Below are positions 42,653-51,959 of a stretch of 64,000 nucleotides of DNA, in pieces (position 1 is the first letter of the stretch; each line of letters starts with the position of its first letter). The translations under genes were made by a program, and so were the position numbers. The stretch is from Sphingobium phenoxybenzoativorans. GTDB lineage: Bacteria; Pseudomonadota; Alphaproteobacteria; Sphingomonadales; Sphingomonadaceae. The notes under the pieces were generated by a model. It did not search any database, was not told where the DNA came from, and worked only from the letters and a program-made list of their open reading frames with translations. The DNA lies in contig NZ_MINO01000003.1 in the NCBI RefSeq assembly GCF_001757355.1, forward strand, positions 62,001 through 126,000. Direction: 5' to 3'.

Positions 42653-43462
42653 CCGACGCCTCGGTGCGATCGCTGATCGGCATATGGGTAGGTGCAAAAA
42701 TTGAATATTGGATCGAACATGCCTGCCTCGCCAAAATATCGAGGCTTCCGGCCCAAGCCGGGTGTTGAGCATGCTTGAGAACATGGCCAATGCCTTTAGC
42801 TGCAAGCAGCCTGGACATGCGCATCGGCCACCCGGCCACTATCTGTCGGATCCAATTTTCTCAAACGAGGTGCTCAACCCTCGACGCCGCAAAGCTGCGA
42901 CGCCCAGCCAAAGTAATAGGGATAAAAGAAATAGCAAGACCATAAGATAGGGGCAGTATTACAACCATTTCGGGCCAATTATGTGCCTTTTGCCAAAATG
43001 AGAGAATTCGAGTTCCAACGTCGATGTTGGGCGAGTATTTCTGCAAACCGGGAAAATTTTGAATAATGCGCTATACAGTTTCGATCAGCACGGCAGCGTG
43101 GCATCGACGTCGCACACAACTACCGATGCGGTAAACAGGCAGCGCAGCTCTTTTGCGCAAAATTCGCCGCGTTTCCGAATATTTTAACTGCATGAGACCG
43201 CACATCCATGCAACAGGGCCAAGCATCCTTGCTTCATCCCCGCTCACTCATATCCACTGATGTCCGTTGGCAGTTGGATATTCCCGCTGAGCACTCCATA
43301 GCTTTGGAGATGCACGGCACATAGCAAATTACCGTACTCTGATAGAATATCTGGAGAGGTCACCTCCAGTTAGATAATCGCCAGCGAGAACGGAGAGATA
43401 TACGAATGTGACCGGTCTCAGCCGATGGTGAATTTCGGCCGCAATTCAACGAGAATGCCGAT
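42653..43462. other. No gene seen upstream of the sigma factor
   Basis: About 800 nt of moderately lower GC. It presumably holds the promoter of the sigma/FecR/receptor operon. No frame or hairpin stands out. Confidence 0.4.
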
Positions 43463-43630
43463 ATGAATGTTGACGATTTTCGTTACTTTTCTATTCGGGC
43501 ACGGGAGCAGGTGAGATTGGCAAAAAGCGCCGCGACGATAAAAGTCGCGAAAATACACTATAAATCGGTCCGACTTTACACAGCCAAAGCACTCAGGGCA
43601 GAGGCTTCAGCAAGCATCGAGCCTAGATGA
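43463..43630 (+). CDS. Very small protein of the YY/F..RA family, 55 aa
   Basis: ATG at 43463 gives MNVDDFRYFSIRAREQVRLA, KSAATIKVAKIHYKSVRLYT, then AKALRAEASASIEPR. The spacing of aromatic, RA, and A-x-x-HY positions matches the tiny proteins at 3767 and 45609. It is too short for most gene callers. It overlaps the convergent small gene by 24 nt. Confidence 0.55.
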   Translation: MNVDDFRYFSIRAREQVRLAKSAATIKVAKIHYKSVRLYTAKALRAEASASIEPR

Positions 43631-43786
43631 CCTCGCTGAAAGGGTAGTTCCGGCCGCTGCACTTGACCCAGCGACTCCATAGTCCCAGGCAGCATCGACT
43701 TTTTCAGTCCTTTCCTGAACCATTCGGCGGCGGATATGCTCCAGTGCTTGGATGTAGCGCCACTGTTTCAGCTTGTCTTCATGCAT
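43607..43786 (-). CDS. Small hypothetical protein, 59 aa
   Basis: ATG at 43786, with GCGGAG seven bases upstream: MHEDKLKQWRYIQALEHIRR, RMVQERTEKVDAAWDYGVAG and a Ser/Ala-rich tail. The first 35 residues look like an amphipathic helix. No family is recognised. Confidence 0.45.
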   Translation of the reverse strand: MHEDKLKQWRYIQALEHIRRRMVQERTEKVDAAWDYGVAGSSAAAGTTLSARSSRLDAC

Positions 43787-44138
43787 AGATATCTCCGCGA
43801 TCCCCCCCTTGGCCGACAATATCGCTTTAAAGCCGCCTGCAGATTGCAAAGACTGCAATCACCTTCAATTCGGCTTGTAATTCCAACAAATGCGCAGCCT
43901 AACGGCCATTTAACTGCGAAATCGGAGCCGCCGCGGATCAGGCGTTGTGGATCCCCGCCAAAAGATGAGGGTGGCCGCGACTGCGATGGCGAAAATAAGC
44001 CGGTTTGGTGTCAATCCTCGCGCAGCAACGCTGTATAGGCTCAGTCAAATCCGCGCATTTCCTCCACTTGGCCCGCTTCTCACAGATCCGGGCTATTTGG
44101 GCATGTGAACGATTTCGCCGCTCGCGCGTAGTGCGCAT

Positions 44139-44408
44139 ATGGCTAACAATATAGTAACCATCCAACGCTTCCGCGGCCAAGCCGCCACCGATTGCGAGGT
44201 GACATTTTCGGCGGTTGTGGGATGCGTACCCATCGAATTGCGCGTTCCCCGCAGACTATGGTCCAAGGCAATCCGTGAAGGTGACGGACCGTTGGATGCC
44301 GCAATCCTCCGATTACCCAAGCATGCCTATCGACTCATCGAAGCCGAAGCGGGCCTGCAAATGATGATGGGGAACTGCCCCAACGGATCGGTGCTGTCTT
44401 TGAGGTAG
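44139..44408 (+). CDS. Hypothetical protein, 89 aa
   Basis: Frame MANNIVTIQRFRGQAATDCE, VTFSAVVGCVPIELRVPRRL, then PLDAAILRLPKHAYRLIEAE. Alternating beta-like and helical stretches suggest a small alpha/beta protein. The opposite strand is also open but reads as lower-quality. The ribosome site is weak. Function unknown. Confidence 0.4.
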   Translation: MANNIVTIQRFRGQAATDCEVTFSAVVGCVPIELRVPRRLWSKAIREGDGPLDAAILRLPKHAYRLIEAEAGLQMMMGNCPNGSVLSLR

Positions 44409-44495
44409 CGAACGACTTTTGGCCCGAATTGCAAGCCAACTTCACAATAGCGTAATTCGGCCTGATCGCCATCATTGGACGCCCAGCATCGCAAT

Positions 44496-44873
44496 TCAGC
44501 GTGGCGCTTCCAACCCTTCATATAGCAGCCACATCTGCGCGGCGATTTTTGAGCTGAAAGCGGCCATGTCCGCCTTTCCCAACAATCCACGGACATGCGC
44601 CTTGTCATCTGCGTCTGTAACAAGCACAGCTAAACGATCTCCGGGTGCGAACGTCTGTTCAATTTGCCACATCGTTCGCCGCTCGACCGCAGGCGCCTGC
44701 CGCTTAGCCTGCGTCACATCGGACAGCAACAAAATGGGAAGGCCTGTTTCGCGGCGAGCGGCGATCTCCAGTCGTAACGCCTCATAATGTTGATCGACGT
44801 CCTGCTCGCTCCATGCGCCAGCGGCAGTTACCAGTATGATCCCGTCTTCATCGCTATAGTCTCGGCTGATCAT
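44496..44873 (-). CDS. STAS/SpoIIAA-like hypothetical protein, intact copy
   Basis: 125 residues: MISRDYSDEDGIILVTAAGA, ETGLPILLLSDVTQAKRQAP, DRLAVLVTDADDKAHVRGLL, SKIAAQMWLLYEG. The order beta-turn-beta, helix, beta (ILLLSD), helix, beta (LAVLV), helix is what STAS/SpoIIAA-like domains show; the assignment is by pattern only. ATG 44873 corresponds to the start position of the dead copy at 3281, supporting it over the longer frame. Probably a soluble cytoplasmic protein. Confidence 0.65.
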   Translation of the reverse strand: MISRDYSDEDGIILVTAAGAWSEQDVDQHYEALRLEIAARRETGLPILLLSDVTQAKRQAPAVERRTMWQIEQTFAPGDRLAVLVTDADDKAHVRGLLGKADMAAFSSKIAAQMWLLYEGLEAPR

Positions 44874-45156
44874 ATTCTGCCGCCCCTTGTCCCTGACCCA
44901 CCTTAACACACCGGGAGAGGATTTGAACCGGCTGGCTATATGAACCTCGAAAAGAGCCAATCGCTGCCGGTGGCGCTATTTCTACGGATTTCACGCAGCC
45001 GCCCCCTGCTCTGCGGTTTTGAATGGTGCGGGGCTTTTTGATCGCTGGCCAACTAGCCCATGCTCCTGTTGAAACGACAGCACAGTTGGGCAGAAGGCGA
45101 CAGGGCTGCGTTTATGATCTCGCGAACGATCGCCTTGAGAAAGCCGATGTCCTCCA

Positions 45157-45426
45157 TCACTGGTCGACGGCCTTTTCCATCTCGATCAGTTGCAGACGGC
45201 GCTGATGTGTGTCTATGAGCAGCTGCAACCTCGGTCCCGACACATTATGAGAGGCCCAGCTCTCCCCACCAATCTTAATGGCGGAATTGCAAATAATCCG
45301 GGCGCCATCGCGCTCCTGATTACCGACAGCTTCAAGTTTCACGCAGCACTGATCCAGCGAACCAAAATAAACATGTGGGTCCATTCGCCACTGCAACGCC
45401 GCAGCCGCGCGCCAAGGTATCGTCAC
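45157..45426 (-). CDS. Hypothetical protein, 89 aa
   Basis: GTG at 45426 behind GGAGGG starts a frame including QWRMDPHVYFGSLDQCCVKL, ARIICNSAIKIGGESWASHN, VSGPRLQLLIDTHQRRLQLI. The sequence is well mixed and ends in a long amphipathic helix. No family is recognised; it seems translated rather than accidental. Confidence 0.45.
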   Translation of the reverse strand: MTIPWRAAAALQWRMDPHVYFGSLDQCCVKLEAVGNQERDGARIICNSAIKIGGESWASHNVSGPRLQLLIDTHQRRLQLIEMEKAVDQ

Positions 45427-45608
45427 AATACCCTCCATCATCGAATATATGCATGACTGCCGACGCCGCTGGGTTTAGTTCGTGCTCTGATCCTCAAAAC
45501 GAAGCGCCGCCCGGAGTTGTCGCAGCTTGGTACCAAGCCATGCCACGGGGTAAGCCGAGCCAACCACCGCTGCGGCGATCCCTATTTCCACCGCGCCAAC
45601 GTCGCCCA

Positions 45609-45782
45609 TCAATGGACACTTCGAGGGTCGCGAGCGCTATTGTTTCCGGTCTTCAAAACAGTCGCATAATGGTCTGCCAATGCCCGGTGGATTTTCGCGA
45701 TATAAGGATCGACACAATTTTCTGCGCGAGCCAAACACTGTGCGCGGCGCTTGGAATAATATTCGCGATCATTGGAAGTCAT
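45609..45782 (-). CDS. Very small protein of the YY..RRA family, 57 aa
   Basis: ATG at 45782: MTSNDREYYSKRRAQCLARA, ENCVDPYIAKIHRALADHYA, then TVLKTGNNSARDPRSVH. It matches the protein at 3767 closely (YYERRARDEIKKVENCLDP against YYSKRRAQCLARAENCVDP). It is a second certain member of the family in this window. Function unknown. Confidence 0.6.
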   Translation of the reverse strand: MTSNDREYYSKRRAQCLARAENCVDPYIAKIHRALADHYATVLKTGNNSARDPRSVH

Positions 45783-46027
45783 GACAAAGCTCCCTCATCA
45801 AGCGGCAGCATTCCATTTACTGTCGGTCGACTCTTTGCTCGTGCGTATCGGGTCGATGGGCAGGATCATGACTTTCAAAAGCAATTGAGTCAAAGCTTGG
45901 CTGATACAACTAGATTAAGGTCCGGATGCAAGTCAGTTGTGACTTTTGTCATAGAAATTCAGAGCATCTCTGAGATCTTTGACCTTCTTGCGCACCCAGA
46001 CAACAGGGTACATAGCGGATGAAGCAG

Positions 46028-46147
46028 TCACCGGAGGACATGAGACCAAGACGTTCTGAGCGTGCGCGCTGACCCGCACCATGGGCAGGCAATAACTGCT
46101 GCGAAGCCGAAAAGCGCAGCCATCGCGATGCCCAGAAATTTATTCAT
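46028..46147 (-). CDS. Possible small exported protein, 39 aa
   Basis: MNKFLGIAMAALFGFAAVIA followed by CPWCGSARTLRTSWSHVLR. The hydrophobic start with a Cys at 21 looks like a signal or lipoprotein anchor, but the mature part is tiny. It is divergent from the L,D-transpeptidase gene. Confidence 0.3.
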   Translation of the reverse strand: MNKFLGIAMAALFGFAAVIACPWCGSARTLRTSWSHVLR

Positions 46148-46181
46148 GCTCTGTCTAGAATAATCTGCTAAAGCCCTGCAC

Positions 46182-46874
46182 ATGCAAGAGAAAGCTGATG
46201 ATCGCGATAGCGCGATCGCCTCTGTCAGCCGTCGAAGCCTGATCGGTTTCGGGGTCGCGACAGCCGCAACCTTAATGGTTCCATCCTCGCTCCCTGCCAT
46301 GTCGCAGCGAGTGAAGCCGCGCCTGCGCGCGACGTTGGGCTCAGCGAAGATCACGGCCCCCGCCGGGGTTCGGCCGGAATTGTTTGCGGCAGCCATGATC
46401 GCGCTGGACCAACATGGCGCTGCGATCAAAAGGCATGATCGGATCGCGATCGCAGATTTCAGCCTCGCATCCAGCAAATCTCGGCTCCACATCGTTAATC
46501 TGAGCGACGGCCGCGTCCAAAACCTGTTTGTCGCGCATGGCAGCGGTTCGGACCCTGATCATACCGGATGGCTCAAGCGCTTCTCCAATGCGTTTGATTC
46601 CAACGCCTCTTCGCGCGGGGCTTTCGCGACATCCGACTATTATGTTGGGAAACATGGGGCGTCGCAGCGTCTGGTCGGCCTTGATCCGACCAATAGCAAT
46701 GCCTTTGATCGGGCCATCGTCATTCATGGCGCCTGGTATGCAAACGCGGACATGATCGCGACCCACGGTAAGCTCGGGCGCAGTCAGGGATGCTTCGCGG
46801 TTGGAGAAAAGGATCTAGCGCCGCTCTTCGATCATCTCGGTAAGGGCCGTCTTCTCTTTGCCGCTAAGGCCTGA
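46182..46874 (+). CDS. Murein L,D-transpeptidase catalytic-domain protein
   Basis: 230 residues. A Tat-like signal (SVSRRSLIGFGVATAATLMV) directs it to the periplasm. The catalytic region carries AIVIHGAWYAN (His182) and GRSQGCFAVGEKD (Cys204), the His/Cys pair of YkuD-like enzymes, in the 'catalytic domain family' variant that lacks other modules. It would form or edit 3-3 peptidoglycan crosslinks or attach proteins to peptidoglycan. A second L,D-transpeptidase and an M23 peptidase follow on the same strand. Confidence 0.85.
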   Translation: MQEKADDRDSAIASVSRRSLIGFGVATAATLMVPSSLPAMSQRVKPRLRATLGSAKITAPAGVRPELFAAAMIALDQHGAAIKRHDRIAIADFSLASSKSRLHIVNLSDGRVQNLFVAHGSGSDPDHTGWLKRFSNAFDSNASSRGAFATSDYYVGKHGASQRLVGLDPTNSNAFDRAIVIHGAWYANADMIATHGKLGRSQGCFAVGEKDLAPLFDHLGKGRLLFAAKA

Positions 46875-46946
46875 TCGACCCGCCCTCACCCTTCTCGCAG
46901 CCTTTTGGCTCTAAGCACGTTTCCTGTCGGATAAGTCGAGAGGAGC

Positions 46947-48029
46947 ATGTCTTTGAAATTCTATCCCTTCCTCGCCGGCGTCGTGCTGCTCGCCGGCTGC
47001 CATATTGTCTCGGACGAAGCGGCGACCAATGAAGCCAAAGGCAAGGAAGCCAAGGCAGCCCCCGCCAACAACAATCAGTCATTGAGTTTTTCCGACGCCC
47101 AGCCGGCAGCCACACCGGCGGACATGCCGCTCCTCAAAGTCCAGTTGGTGCTCGACCAGTTGCGCTTCTCGCCAGGCGTCATCGATGGGCAGGACGGGCA
47201 GTCGCTCAAGCTTGCGCTTCGCGGCTTCCAGCAGGCCCTAGGGCTGCCAGAAACCGGAGCGCTCGACGATGCAACAAAGAAAGCGCTCGCGCGCTGGCGC
47301 GATATTCCCGCACTGCGCAGAACGGCGATACCTGCGGCATTCGCCAAAGGCCCGTTCGTCCCGAATTTTCCGGGCGATGCCGAGCAGCAGGCGAAGCTGG
47401 CATTTCTCGGATATCGCGATCTCACCGAAGCGCTCGCCGAACGCTTCCATACAACGCCCGAATTGCTTGCCAAACTGAACCCGAATGTGACCTTCGCCGC
47501 GGGTACGGTGATTACCGTGCCCAATGTACGCGATGTCGATCCCAAGACACTCGGCAAGGATGAGCGCGGATGGAACCGCACATTGCAATTATTGGCTGTT
47601 GCTCCCGACCAGCCGCAGGCGGCAAAAGTGATCGTCGACAAATCGGATGGCGTGCTGCGCGCCTTCGACGAAACGGGAAAACTCATCGCCCAGTTTCCCG
47701 CAACCATGGGGAGCAGCCACGACCCACTGCCGATCGGAACATGGAAAATCCAGGGCGTCAGCCGCAATCCCGACTTTCATTATAATCCCAAACTCTTCTG
47801 GGATGTCAGCAACGCAAAGGACGATGTCATGCTAAAACCCGGTCCAAATGGACCAGTGGGTGTCGCATGGATCGACCTCTCGAAACCGCATTACGGCATC
47901 CATGGCACCAGTGAGCCGCAGACCATCGGCAGGGCGGAAAGCCATGGCTGCGTGCGCCTCACCAATTGGGATGCAGCCCGCCTGGCGCAAATGGTTAAGG
48001 TCGGAACGCCGGCGGTGTTCCAGAAATGA
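46947..48029 (+). CDS. L,D-transpeptidase lipoprotein with peptidoglycan-binding and LysM-like regions
   Basis: 360 residues. The lipobox is LLAGC (Cys18). Residues about 63-117 form a peptidoglycan-binding domain (LRGFQQALGLPETGALDDAT), about 150-190 a LysM-like region (LTEALAERFHTTPELLAKLN ... GTVITVPN), and the C-terminal YkuD domain ends with HGTSEPQTIGRAESHGCVRL-TN, holding the catalytic His and Cys. It is anchored to a membrane and crosslinks peptidoglycan. Confidence 0.9.
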   Translation: MSLKFYPFLAGVVLLAGCHIVSDEAATNEAKGKEAKAAPANNNQSLSFSDAQPAATPADMPLLKVQLVLDQLRFSPGVIDGQDGQSLKLALRGFQQALGLPETGALDDATKKALARWRDIPALRRTAIPAAFAKGPFVPNFPGDAEQQAKLAFLGYRDLTEALAERFHTTPELLAKLNPNVTFAAGTVITVPNVRDVDPKTLGKDERGWNRTLQLLAVAPDQPQAAKVIVDKSDGVLRAFDETGKLIAQFPATMGSSHDPLPIGTWKIQGVSRNPDFHYNPKLFWDVSNAKDDVMLKPGPNGPVGVAWIDLSKPHYGIHGTSEPQTIGRAESHGCVRLTNWDAARLAQMVKVGTPAVFQK

Positions 48030-48033
48030 GCCA

Positions 48034-48612
48034 TTGAGCGCGCGTCGCTGGATCCTCCTCATGCTGCTCTTGGGGATCGGGGTATTGATGCTGCGCTATT
48101 GCGTGGTGATCGGTCCAGCCGACGCGCCCGAAGCACCCTCTACGATTGCGGACGGCAGCCGCGAACAACATGCAGACTCTGTTTCCAACCTCCATATCCC
48201 GGTCGCTGGCGTTCAACGCGCGCAGTTGGTCGACACGTTTGGCCAGAGCCGCGAAGTGGGGCAGCGGGTTCACGATGCGATCGACATCTTGGCGGCGCGC
48301 GGTACGCCGGTCGTGGCAGCCGCCGATGGAGTCGTCGAGAAGCTGTTTGTCAGCGCCAAGGGCGGAAACACTGTTTATGTGCGCTCGCCGGACCGGCGGT
48401 GGACCTATTACTATGCCCATCTGGATCGCTACGATCCGGCGCTGAAAGAAGGGCAGCGCATCCATTCCGGCGATCCCATCGGCACGGTCGGCGCGACGGG
48501 CAACGCGCTCGCAAGCGCTCCGCATCTGCACTTCGCCGTCAATCGCATGCTTCCACGGCAGCGATGGTTTGAGGGAGAGCCGGTCAATCCCTACCCGTTG
48601 CTTATACGATAG
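48034..48612 (+). CDS. M23-family peptidase (LytM-like)
   Basis: About 192 residues from a TTG start five bases after the previous stop; ATG 48061 is the alternative. One N-terminal membrane helix (RWILLMLLLGIGVLMLRYCV) precedes the zinc peptidase domain: VHDAIDILAARGTPVVAAAD supplies His and Asp, HLHFAVN supplies the HxH. It cleaves peptidoglycan peptides or activates another hydrolase. It is co-directional with the two L,D-transpeptidases, so the three may form one cell-wall unit. Confidence 0.82.
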   Translation: MSARRWILLMLLLGIGVLMLRYCVVIGPADAPEAPSTIADGSREQHADSVSNLHIPVAGVQRAQLVDTFGQSREVGQRVHDAIDILAARGTPVVAAADGVVEKLFVSAKGGNTVYVRSPDRRWTYYYAHLDRYDPALKEGQRIHSGDPIGTVGATGNALASAPHLHFAVNRMLPRQRWFEGEPVNPYPLLIR

Positions 48613-48863
48613 GCCGGTTCTTGGCCAAAACAGCGGCAGTGCTTTTCCGGCCGAAAAACATTCGCCAGTCCGAGCTACCCGGCCATGGCCTGCGGCTCAG
48701 CCTGAAGCCTCGCGCGCGTGTCGAGGCGCTTCATCCTCGAAGTGAACCGAACAGACCCGCGACGTCGGGGCTCATTCTGTCATCTGTCCCACAAGCGGCC
48801 GGTGTTCGAGCCTGCAGGATGGCGGAGCGGCCTCGCCTGCGCGACCGCTTTGTGCACATTCCG

Positions 48864-49286
48864 CTAGAGGCCAAAAGTGACGAGCCCCCGCGCATCGATC
48901 GACCAGGCCGGGTTCCATGCGATTTCCCAGGCATTGTTGTCAGGATCGGCGACATAGCCGCGAAAACCACCATGATCGGGCGCATCGGCCGGACGCAGGA
49001 CCCTGCCACCGGCGCTTTCCAAGGCAGATATGACAGCGAATACATCCTCCCGCGCGCCAACATTATGAGCCAGAGCAAAAGCGCCTGGCCGCATGAGACT
49101 GTTTGGCATCATGTCCTTTTCCAGCTCCGGACGAAGCCACGTCCCCAGCACAAAACCGTTCATCTGATAGAATGCGATTTCCGCATTCTCGAACACAGGA
49201 GCCCACCCAAATCCCTCTGAATAAAAGCGCTTCGATCGTGCGAGATCGTCGATACCCAAGGTGATGACAGAGATTTGCTGTTGCAT
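48864..49286 (-). CDS. VOC-family protein (glyoxalase-like)
   Basis: About 140 residues: ISVITLGIDDLARSKRFYSE, AFALAHNVGAREDVFAVISA, PDHGGFRGYVADPDNNAWEI. The last segment (DPDxNxWEI) is typical of the DUF/VOC proteins related to PhnB and glyoxalases. The first metal-ligand position is Thr rather than His, so a metal may not be bound. ATG 49286 has AAAGGA upstream. Confidence 0.8.
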   Translation of the reverse strand: MQQQISVITLGIDDLARSKRFYSEGFGWAPVFENAEIAFYQMNGFVLGTWLRPELEKDMMPNSLMRPGAFALAHNVGAREDVFAVISALESAGGRVLRPADAPDHGGFRGYVADPDNNAWEIAWNPAWSIDARGLVTFGL

Positions 49287-49749
49287 GTTCACGCGTCCTT
49301 TAATGGCTCGAACGGAATGATCGAGCGTTACAGGCCGTGGGACTCAGCGCCGTGACGAAGGGCAGTCTCGCTTTCTCGATCATGGGACTAACACCCATGT
49401 GCCTTTTTCGACGCGGCAGATGCGGCTATCTGGGCGCATTGCCGCAATCGGAAATTGGCAATTCCGGTCTTTGCCCAAGCACGATCCCTCCTGTCACGGC
49501 TGAACCGGTCCCCTGGAATCTGTCGATCAAAGTCTAATAAATGTCGTTGCCGCAGGCCGTTTTGAGTTAGCAGAGCCCGGCCAACTGTCCCCGCTTTCGG
49601 GCTCCAACTTGAAGCATAGTAAGCATCGCCCCCGACCCTTGGGCGAGACAGTGTTACACCTTTTCGGCCAGCTTCTATCTGGGCGACATTGTTGAAGGTT
49701 GTAGATATTATGGCATCGAAAAGCGGTATCGGCATGATAAGGCCTTTTT
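49287..49749. other. No convincing gene
   Basis: Roughly 460 nt beyond the integrase stop. One minus-strand frame (MPIPLFDAIISTTFNNVAQI...) begins reasonably but loses protein-like character; I do not support it as a gene. Confidence 0.35.
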
Positions 49750-51036
49750 CTATAGCGCGATGACCGCCCGCGCCGACAGTTCGTCGAGATCGTCAGTGAT
49801 CCAGCGGGCATAGTGCCGTTCAATCATAGCTACCGACGTATCATGTGTTGCTGCCACCAGCCGGATCGGCAGCCCGGCTTTGATAGCCCGGACGATTGAG
49901 GAATGTCGCAGCGCGTAAGGGACGACATCCGGGATTTTGAGCTCATCCACCAACTTCTTCCACAGGCGACGCATTTCTGACGGCGTCTTCCAAGGCTGCC
50001 GGTTTATCCTTTCCCACGCAATTGGCCCGGTCTGCCGATGATGCCAGCGCTCAAGAAGGATGTCCCCGGCCAGACGATCCGCACAGTAAATCCGCAACGC
50101 GTCTACCACGTCTTTGCTCACTGCCACTCTGATCGCGGATTTAGCTTTGCCCTTCCCTTTTCGCGATGCAGGCACCAGCAAGCGGTTCTGATCCAACTGC
50201 ACATCGGCGACCCGCATGCGGACAAGCTGTGCAAAACGGGCACCCGTAGCTGCCATTAGCATGACCACCATCGCGAAGTCGCCATCCGCATCTTTGGCTT
50301 TGGCTGTCTTGACGATTTTGCGGACCATGTCGTCATCAAGCACCTGACCTTCACGGGCGACACTCTCACTCTGGGAAGCTTCGGCGAAAACGGGCTTGAG
50401 GCCATGCTTTATCCGGATCGCAAAGTCCGGCGGCAACGCGCGACGCTTCTCCTCATAAACGGAATTCAATGCCGCCTTGAGTTCGGCCATCACGCGCTGC
50501 TTGCTGCTGCCCTTGAGCTGAACGAGCCGACGTTGCCAGTTTCGCAGGTCGCTTTCATTGAGCTCTACCAGCAAAATCCGGCTTAAAACCTCGTCATTCA
50601 GGACATGTGGCTTTAGCTTGGAGGATGCGGTAGACCGAATGGGGCGCCGTGCCTTCTCGCTATCTCTCGCATCACGATCTGCGATATGCGCTACGACAAC
50701 GTCGCGGATTGTAAGGTGCAAATCCTTTGGCTGCTCATCATCCCCATGCAGACCATCAATCCACTTGTTGCACTCCGCCAGAGCCTGCTTCCAGTCAAGG
50801 ATGCCTTCGCCGTCGGCATCGATCAGATCATCACATTTGCCGAGCTTCGTCTTGACATAGTCACGGCTTGATCCGGCAGGCCTATACCGCGCGAACCAGC
50901 TGCCCTCTCTCTTTCCACGGTAATACCCGATATGAAGCCCTTCGCTAACTGTGCGCCAGTAAGGCAGATGGCGTGGCTTCAATCGCAGGCGAGAAGCCCT
51001 CTGATCAATGCGCTCTTCCTTACCAAGACGTGCCAT
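49750..51036 (-). CDS. int: Tyrosine recombinase (phage-type integrase)
   Basis: 428 residues. An N-terminal arm-binding-like region is followed by a core-binding domain (about 100-200) and a catalytic domain with Arg in MAATGARFAQLVRMRVADVQ, YALRHSSIVRAIKAGLPIRL (the usual His before L-R-H is Tyr), a His in ATHDTS and the nucleophile Tyr in ERHYARW. Such enzymes insert genomic islands into tRNA genes. Its start lies 177 nt from a tRNA-Glu 3' fragment, the expected position for an element-borne integrase. Confidence 0.9.
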   Translation of the reverse strand: MARLGKEERIDQRASRLRLKPRHLPYWRTVSEGLHIGYYRGKREGSWFARYRPAGSSRDYVKTKLGKCDDLIDADGEGILDWKQALAECNKWIDGLHGDDEQPKDLHLTIRDVVVAHIADRDARDSEKARRPIRSTASSKLKPHVLNDEVLSRILLVELNESDLRNWQRRLVQLKGSSKQRVMAELKAALNSVYEEKRRALPPDFAIRIKHGLKPVFAEASQSESVAREGQVLDDDMVRKIVKTAKAKDADGDFAMVVMLMAATGARFAQLVRMRVADVQLDQNRLLVPASRKGKGKAKSAIRVAVSKDVVDALRIYCADRLAGDILLERWHHRQTGPIAWERINRQPWKTPSEMRRLWKKLVDELKIPDVVPYALRHSSIVRAIKAGLPIRLVAATHDTSVAMIERHYARWITDDLDELSARAVIAL

Positions 51037-51212
51037 CTTCTAGAATTTGCCCTCACCAGAAATTCGAAAAACGTCATCAATAGATCATCAATATCCATAT
51101 CAGGACTTGGGAAATCGCAACAGAACGAAATTTATAAAAATCCAGTATTTTCAATCTATTATGGACCATTCTATTGCGTGCTATTGCGTACAGCATTCCG
51201 AAATCACGAGCG

Positions 51213-51256
51213 CTTTCACGGCTGAAACACGGGTTCGATTCCCGTAGGGGTCACCA
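51213..51256 (+). other. Attachment site: 3' part of a tRNA-Glu(UUC) gene
   Basis: The sequence from the anticodon loop CTTTCAC, through the T arm (ACGGG TTCGATT CCCGT) to the acceptor strand AGGGGTC, A and CCA matches a bacterial tRNA-Glu. No 5' half precedes it: the anticodon stem partner, D arm and GACCCCT are absent. This is the hallmark of the distal att site left when an element integrates into a tRNA gene. Confidence 0.8.
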
Positions 51257-51959
51257 TATTTCAATGGGTTAGCAGGCATCAAAAATGCTATCATCAATAG
51301 CCCATCGATAAATTTCGGCGAACGGCTTCGAATGCGCTCGATAAGAGTGCATATTTTACATCGTCGTAAGGTCGAGAACCGAAACGAAAAAGGCTTGTTT
51401 TGGCCGTTATGATGCCAAAACAATTACTCGGATGACAGGCATTCGCCCCAGTCTCGCTTATCTGCCAAACCAGCCGGTACAACTCAGGGCCCGTCAACGA
51501 TTGACAGTGCGAAGATTGCCACCGCCAGCAATGCCGCCGCACTTCAGGAAACAACACATGCCCCCATGGCGATCTAGGAAAGAAGCGTCCCTCAATAGCC
51601 ACGCTCAGGGACATACCGCAGATCTGTTTCTAGCCGCTCCTTCGCGCAAACCTCAGCTAAAAGGCAAAGACAGCGCCCCAAACGGCTGTTCTGCCTCATC
51701 CGCGGCAGCCGACCCCGGCCAAATCGACCGTTTGCAGACGGCCAGTGACAAATTTCCGACATCCAAGAGCGGACCGGCAGCTCTTCAACCATCAACATAT
51801 GCAATTGCCGACATTCATGCGACTGCTACTCAATCAAGTGCCACAAAATCGAGCGATCAAAGCCCGCCTGCGCACATGGACAAATGGTATAGTTGCGGAG
51901 AGCAGGGTTCCACCGCGCACCATTAGAGACATTGCCAAATTCATTGATGGCGAGTCTCC
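51257..51959. other. No gene seen beyond the attachment site
   Basis: About 700 nt of mixed composition with no credible frame. It lies outside the inferred element end. Confidence 0.4.

Noticed and set aside
51181..51423. 80-codon minus-strand frame ending in DPYGNRTRVSAVKAL
   Set aside because: This peptide arises from reading the antisense of a tRNA 3' end, a common false gene; the real feature is the tRNA-Glu attachment site.
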